From the NCBI GenBank assembly GCA_937934645.1, contig CALGYZ010000081.1, positions 1-23,619 of the forward strand: 23,619 nucleotides of DNA, written 5' to 3'. The translations under genes and the position numbers were made by a program. Numbering within the stretch: the stretch's first letter is position 1; each line of letters opens with the position of its first letter. The DNA is from an uncultured Bacillaceae bacterium (lineage in GTDB: Bacteria > Bacillota > Bacilli > Bacillales > Caldibacillaceae). The notes beneath the pieces are model-generated. The model did no database searches and was not told where the DNA came from. It saw nothing but the letters and a program-made list of their open reading frames with translations. Positions 22,237 through 23,619 of the stretch are shown here, piece by piece.

Positions 22237-23441
22237 TGAATTATGATCAATTTCTTTCTAAAAAAGCACTGGATTTGAAACCATCAGGAATCCGTAAATT
22301 TTTTGATGTAGCTTCAAAATTGGACAATGTCATTTCCCTCGGTGTCGGGGAACCAGATTTTACCACACCTTGGACAATCCGGGACGAAACGATTGCCTCA
22401 TTGGAAGACGGCTATACTTCATATACGGCCAATCCCGGATTGTTGGAGCTCAGGGAAGAAATTTCCCGCTATATGAAAAGAAAGTTCAATTTATCATATG
22501 ATCCGGAAAGTGAAATTATTGTCACCATCGGGGCGAGCCAGAGTCTGGATCTTGCATTCCGTGCCATTCTTAACCCCGGTGATGAAGTACTGATCATAGA
22601 ACCGGCTTTTGTATCCTATGCCGCACTCGTTACAATGGCCGGCGGCAAACCGATACCGGTTCCGACATACGGGGAGAATGACTTTAAAGTCACCGTTGGA
22701 CAAATTGAAGCGGCCGTAACGGAACGGACGAAAGCCATTCTTCTCTGTTCCCCGAACAATCCGACCGGGAGCTTTTTAAATAAAGATGATCTCAAAGCGA
22801 TTGCCTGGATCGTACAAAAACACAATTTGCTCGTTGTGTCGGACGAAATTTATGCCGAACTCACCTATGATGATGAGTATACGAGTATTGCCGCTATCCC
22901 GGGCATGTACGAACGGACTATTGTCATTAACGGCTTTTCTAAAGCTTTTGCCATGACCGGATGGCGTCTCGGTTTTGCCTGTGCACCAAAACCGTTATTG
23001 CAAGTGATGTTAAAAATCCATCAATACACTACCATGTGTGCTCCTCATATGCTGCAACGCGGAGCAATTGAAGCATTGCGGAACGGGGAAGAACAAGTGG
23101 AGGAGATGAAAAACAGCTACCGGAGGAGAAGAAACTATATCGTCCATGCTTTGAATGAAATCGGTCTTCCCTGCCATATGCCCGGCGGTGCATTTTACGT
23201 ATTTCCTTCGATTCAACATACCGGGCTTACGTCCGAAGAATTTGCCGAAAAGCTGTTAATGAAGGAACGGGTCGCCGTAGTACCCGGAAATGCTTTCGGT
23301 GAAAGCGGCGAAGGCTATATCCGTTGTTCCTATGCCACGTCCCTGGAACAGCTGCAGGAAGCCGTCAAGCGGATTGGAAGGTTCTTGCAGTCATTAGGGC
23401 TCAGGACAAGCCAAAAAAAGACAGCCGTCGGAAACATTTAA
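22233..23441 (+). CDS. alaT: AlaT, PLP-dependent alanine aminotransferase
   Basis: 402 residues, class I/II fold-type I aminotransferase. The PLP lysine is K237 in NGFSKAFAMTGWRLGF; D204 (VVSDEIYAEL) and Y207 contact the cofactor, SPNNPTG (173-179) is the usual loop, and the substrate carboxylate arginine is in EGYIRCSYA. It should interconvert pyruvate and alanine with glutamate/2-oxoglutarate; in B. subtilis the homologue YugH/AlaT supplies most alanine for wall synthesis. The start overlaps the alaR stop (ATGA), with GGTGA 7 bases upstream, so the pair is translationally coupled. A short C-terminal tail (about 20 residues, rich in Lys) extends past the family's usual end. A terminator follows. 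Confidence 0.93.
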   Translation: MMNYDQFLSKKALDLKPSGIRKFFDVASKLDNVISLGVGEPDFTTPWTIRDETIASLEDGYTSYTANPGLLELREEISRYMKRKFNLSYDPESEIIVTIGASQSLDLAFRAILNPGDEVLIIEPAFVSYAALVTMAGGKPIPVPTYGENDFKVTVGQIEAAVTERTKAILLCSPNNPTGSFLNKDDLKAIAWIVQKHNLLVVSDEIYAELTYDDEYTSIAAIPGMYERTIVINGFSKAFAMTGWRLGFACAPKPLLQVMLKIHQYTTMCAPHMLQRGAIEALRNGEEQVEEMKNSYRRRRNYIVHALNEIGLPCHMPGGAFYVFPSIQHTGLTSEEFAEKLLMKERVAVVPGNAFGESGEGYIRCSYATSLEQLQEAVKRIGRFLQSLGLRTSQKKTAVGNI

Positions 23442-23447
23442 TATTGT

Positions 23448-23497
23448 AAAAAATCCGCAAGCCGGATGATCTTCCGGCCTGCGGATTTTTTTATTTT
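23448..23497. terminator. Bidirectional terminator after alaT
   Basis: ATCCGCA (23453-23459) pairs with TGCGGAT (23480-23486), continued after one mismatch by GCCGGA with TCCGGC around a 6-base loop. Flanking A's and T's give a T-run on both strands, as suits the convergent gene beyond. Confidence 0.92.
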
Positions 23498-23619
23498 TCC
23501 CGTCCGGAGGCATGCATTCCGGACATATGAACGTTTAAACCGCTTGTTCTGTTTTCGGATTGTTGCAGCAGCTGCCCCCGGCTGACATGATCACCAGCCT
23601 TGACCAATACCTGCTTGAT
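23491..23619 (-). CDS. C-terminus of an unidentified protein (partial)
   Basis: The last 42 codons of a minus-strand gene that continues past the window edge; the stop TAA is at 23491-23493 within the terminator tail. The visible peptide begins KQVLVKAGDHVSRGQLLQQ and goes on through a Gly/Ser/His-rich stretch (SGLNVHMSGMHASG). V-x-A-G-D-x-V-x-x-G-Q-x-L is the beta-hairpin pattern shared by M23 (lysostaphin-like) peptidases, biotinyl/lipoyl domains and secretion adaptors. In M23 enzymes an HLHFE motif should follow at about the place of NVHMS here; only one His aligns, so an active M23 assignment is weak. Converges with alaT. Confidence 0.55.
   Translation of the reverse strand: MKQVLVKAGDHVSRGQLLQQSENRTSGLNVHMSGMHASGREK

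Overview
The window looks like chromosomal core DNA from a low-to-mid-GC Gram-positive of the Bacillaceae (thermophile-like Bacillus/Caldibacillus type; the genus is an inference). Reasons: a comFA-degV-degU-degS cluster next to yvyE-LCP-tagO in the same order as in Bacillus subtilis, a Spo0E-type phosphatase, an alaR-alaT pair, strong AGGAGG-type ribosome sites, many TTG/GTG starts and textbook intrinsic terminators. I saw no rRNA, tRNA, insertion sequence, prophage or CRISPR array.

Layout. 88-5040 (minus): degS, degU, degV and comFA, each with its own promoter-like region or terminator. This is the competence and exoenzyme regulation block. 5100-8090: yvyE and a LytR-CpsA-Psr (LCP) ligase on plus, converging on tagO on minus; LCP and TagO act at the two ends of wall teichoic acid assembly. 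8277-9900: an AT-rich insert holding a short Spo0E-like gene (minus) and a divergent HD-GYP gene (plus). 10024-11062: a second LCP paralogue. 11066-13328: an ABC exporter (ATPase plus ABC-2 permease) behind a near-perfect extracytoplasmic-function (sigma-W type) promoter. 13342-17760: odhB and odhA, the 2-oxoglutarate dehydrogenase E2 and E1 genes, unusually 206 bases apart. 17761-18230: mostly gene-free. 18223-19606: a SAM methyltransferase and uracil-DNA glycosylase. 19687-21332: a crotonase and an SDR gene that overlap, both with changed catalytic residues. 21542-23497: alaR-alaT with a long leader carrying a perfect 12-bp dyad. 23491-end: the C-terminus of an unidentified minus-strand gene.

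How they fit together: the first half is regulatory and envelope functions (DegSU, teichoic acid synthesis and attachment, envelope-stress exporter), the second half central metabolism (TCA cycle, alanine, acyl-CoA chemistry). More than half of the starts I favour are GTG or TTG, so ATG-only gene calling would mis-place many 5' ends here. I found no clear unknown multi-gene system. The items most worth following are the SDR/crotonase pair with missing catalytic residues, the alaR leader dyad, the long degS-degU gap with its dyad, and the odhA/odhB spacer with a terminator pointing the wrong way.
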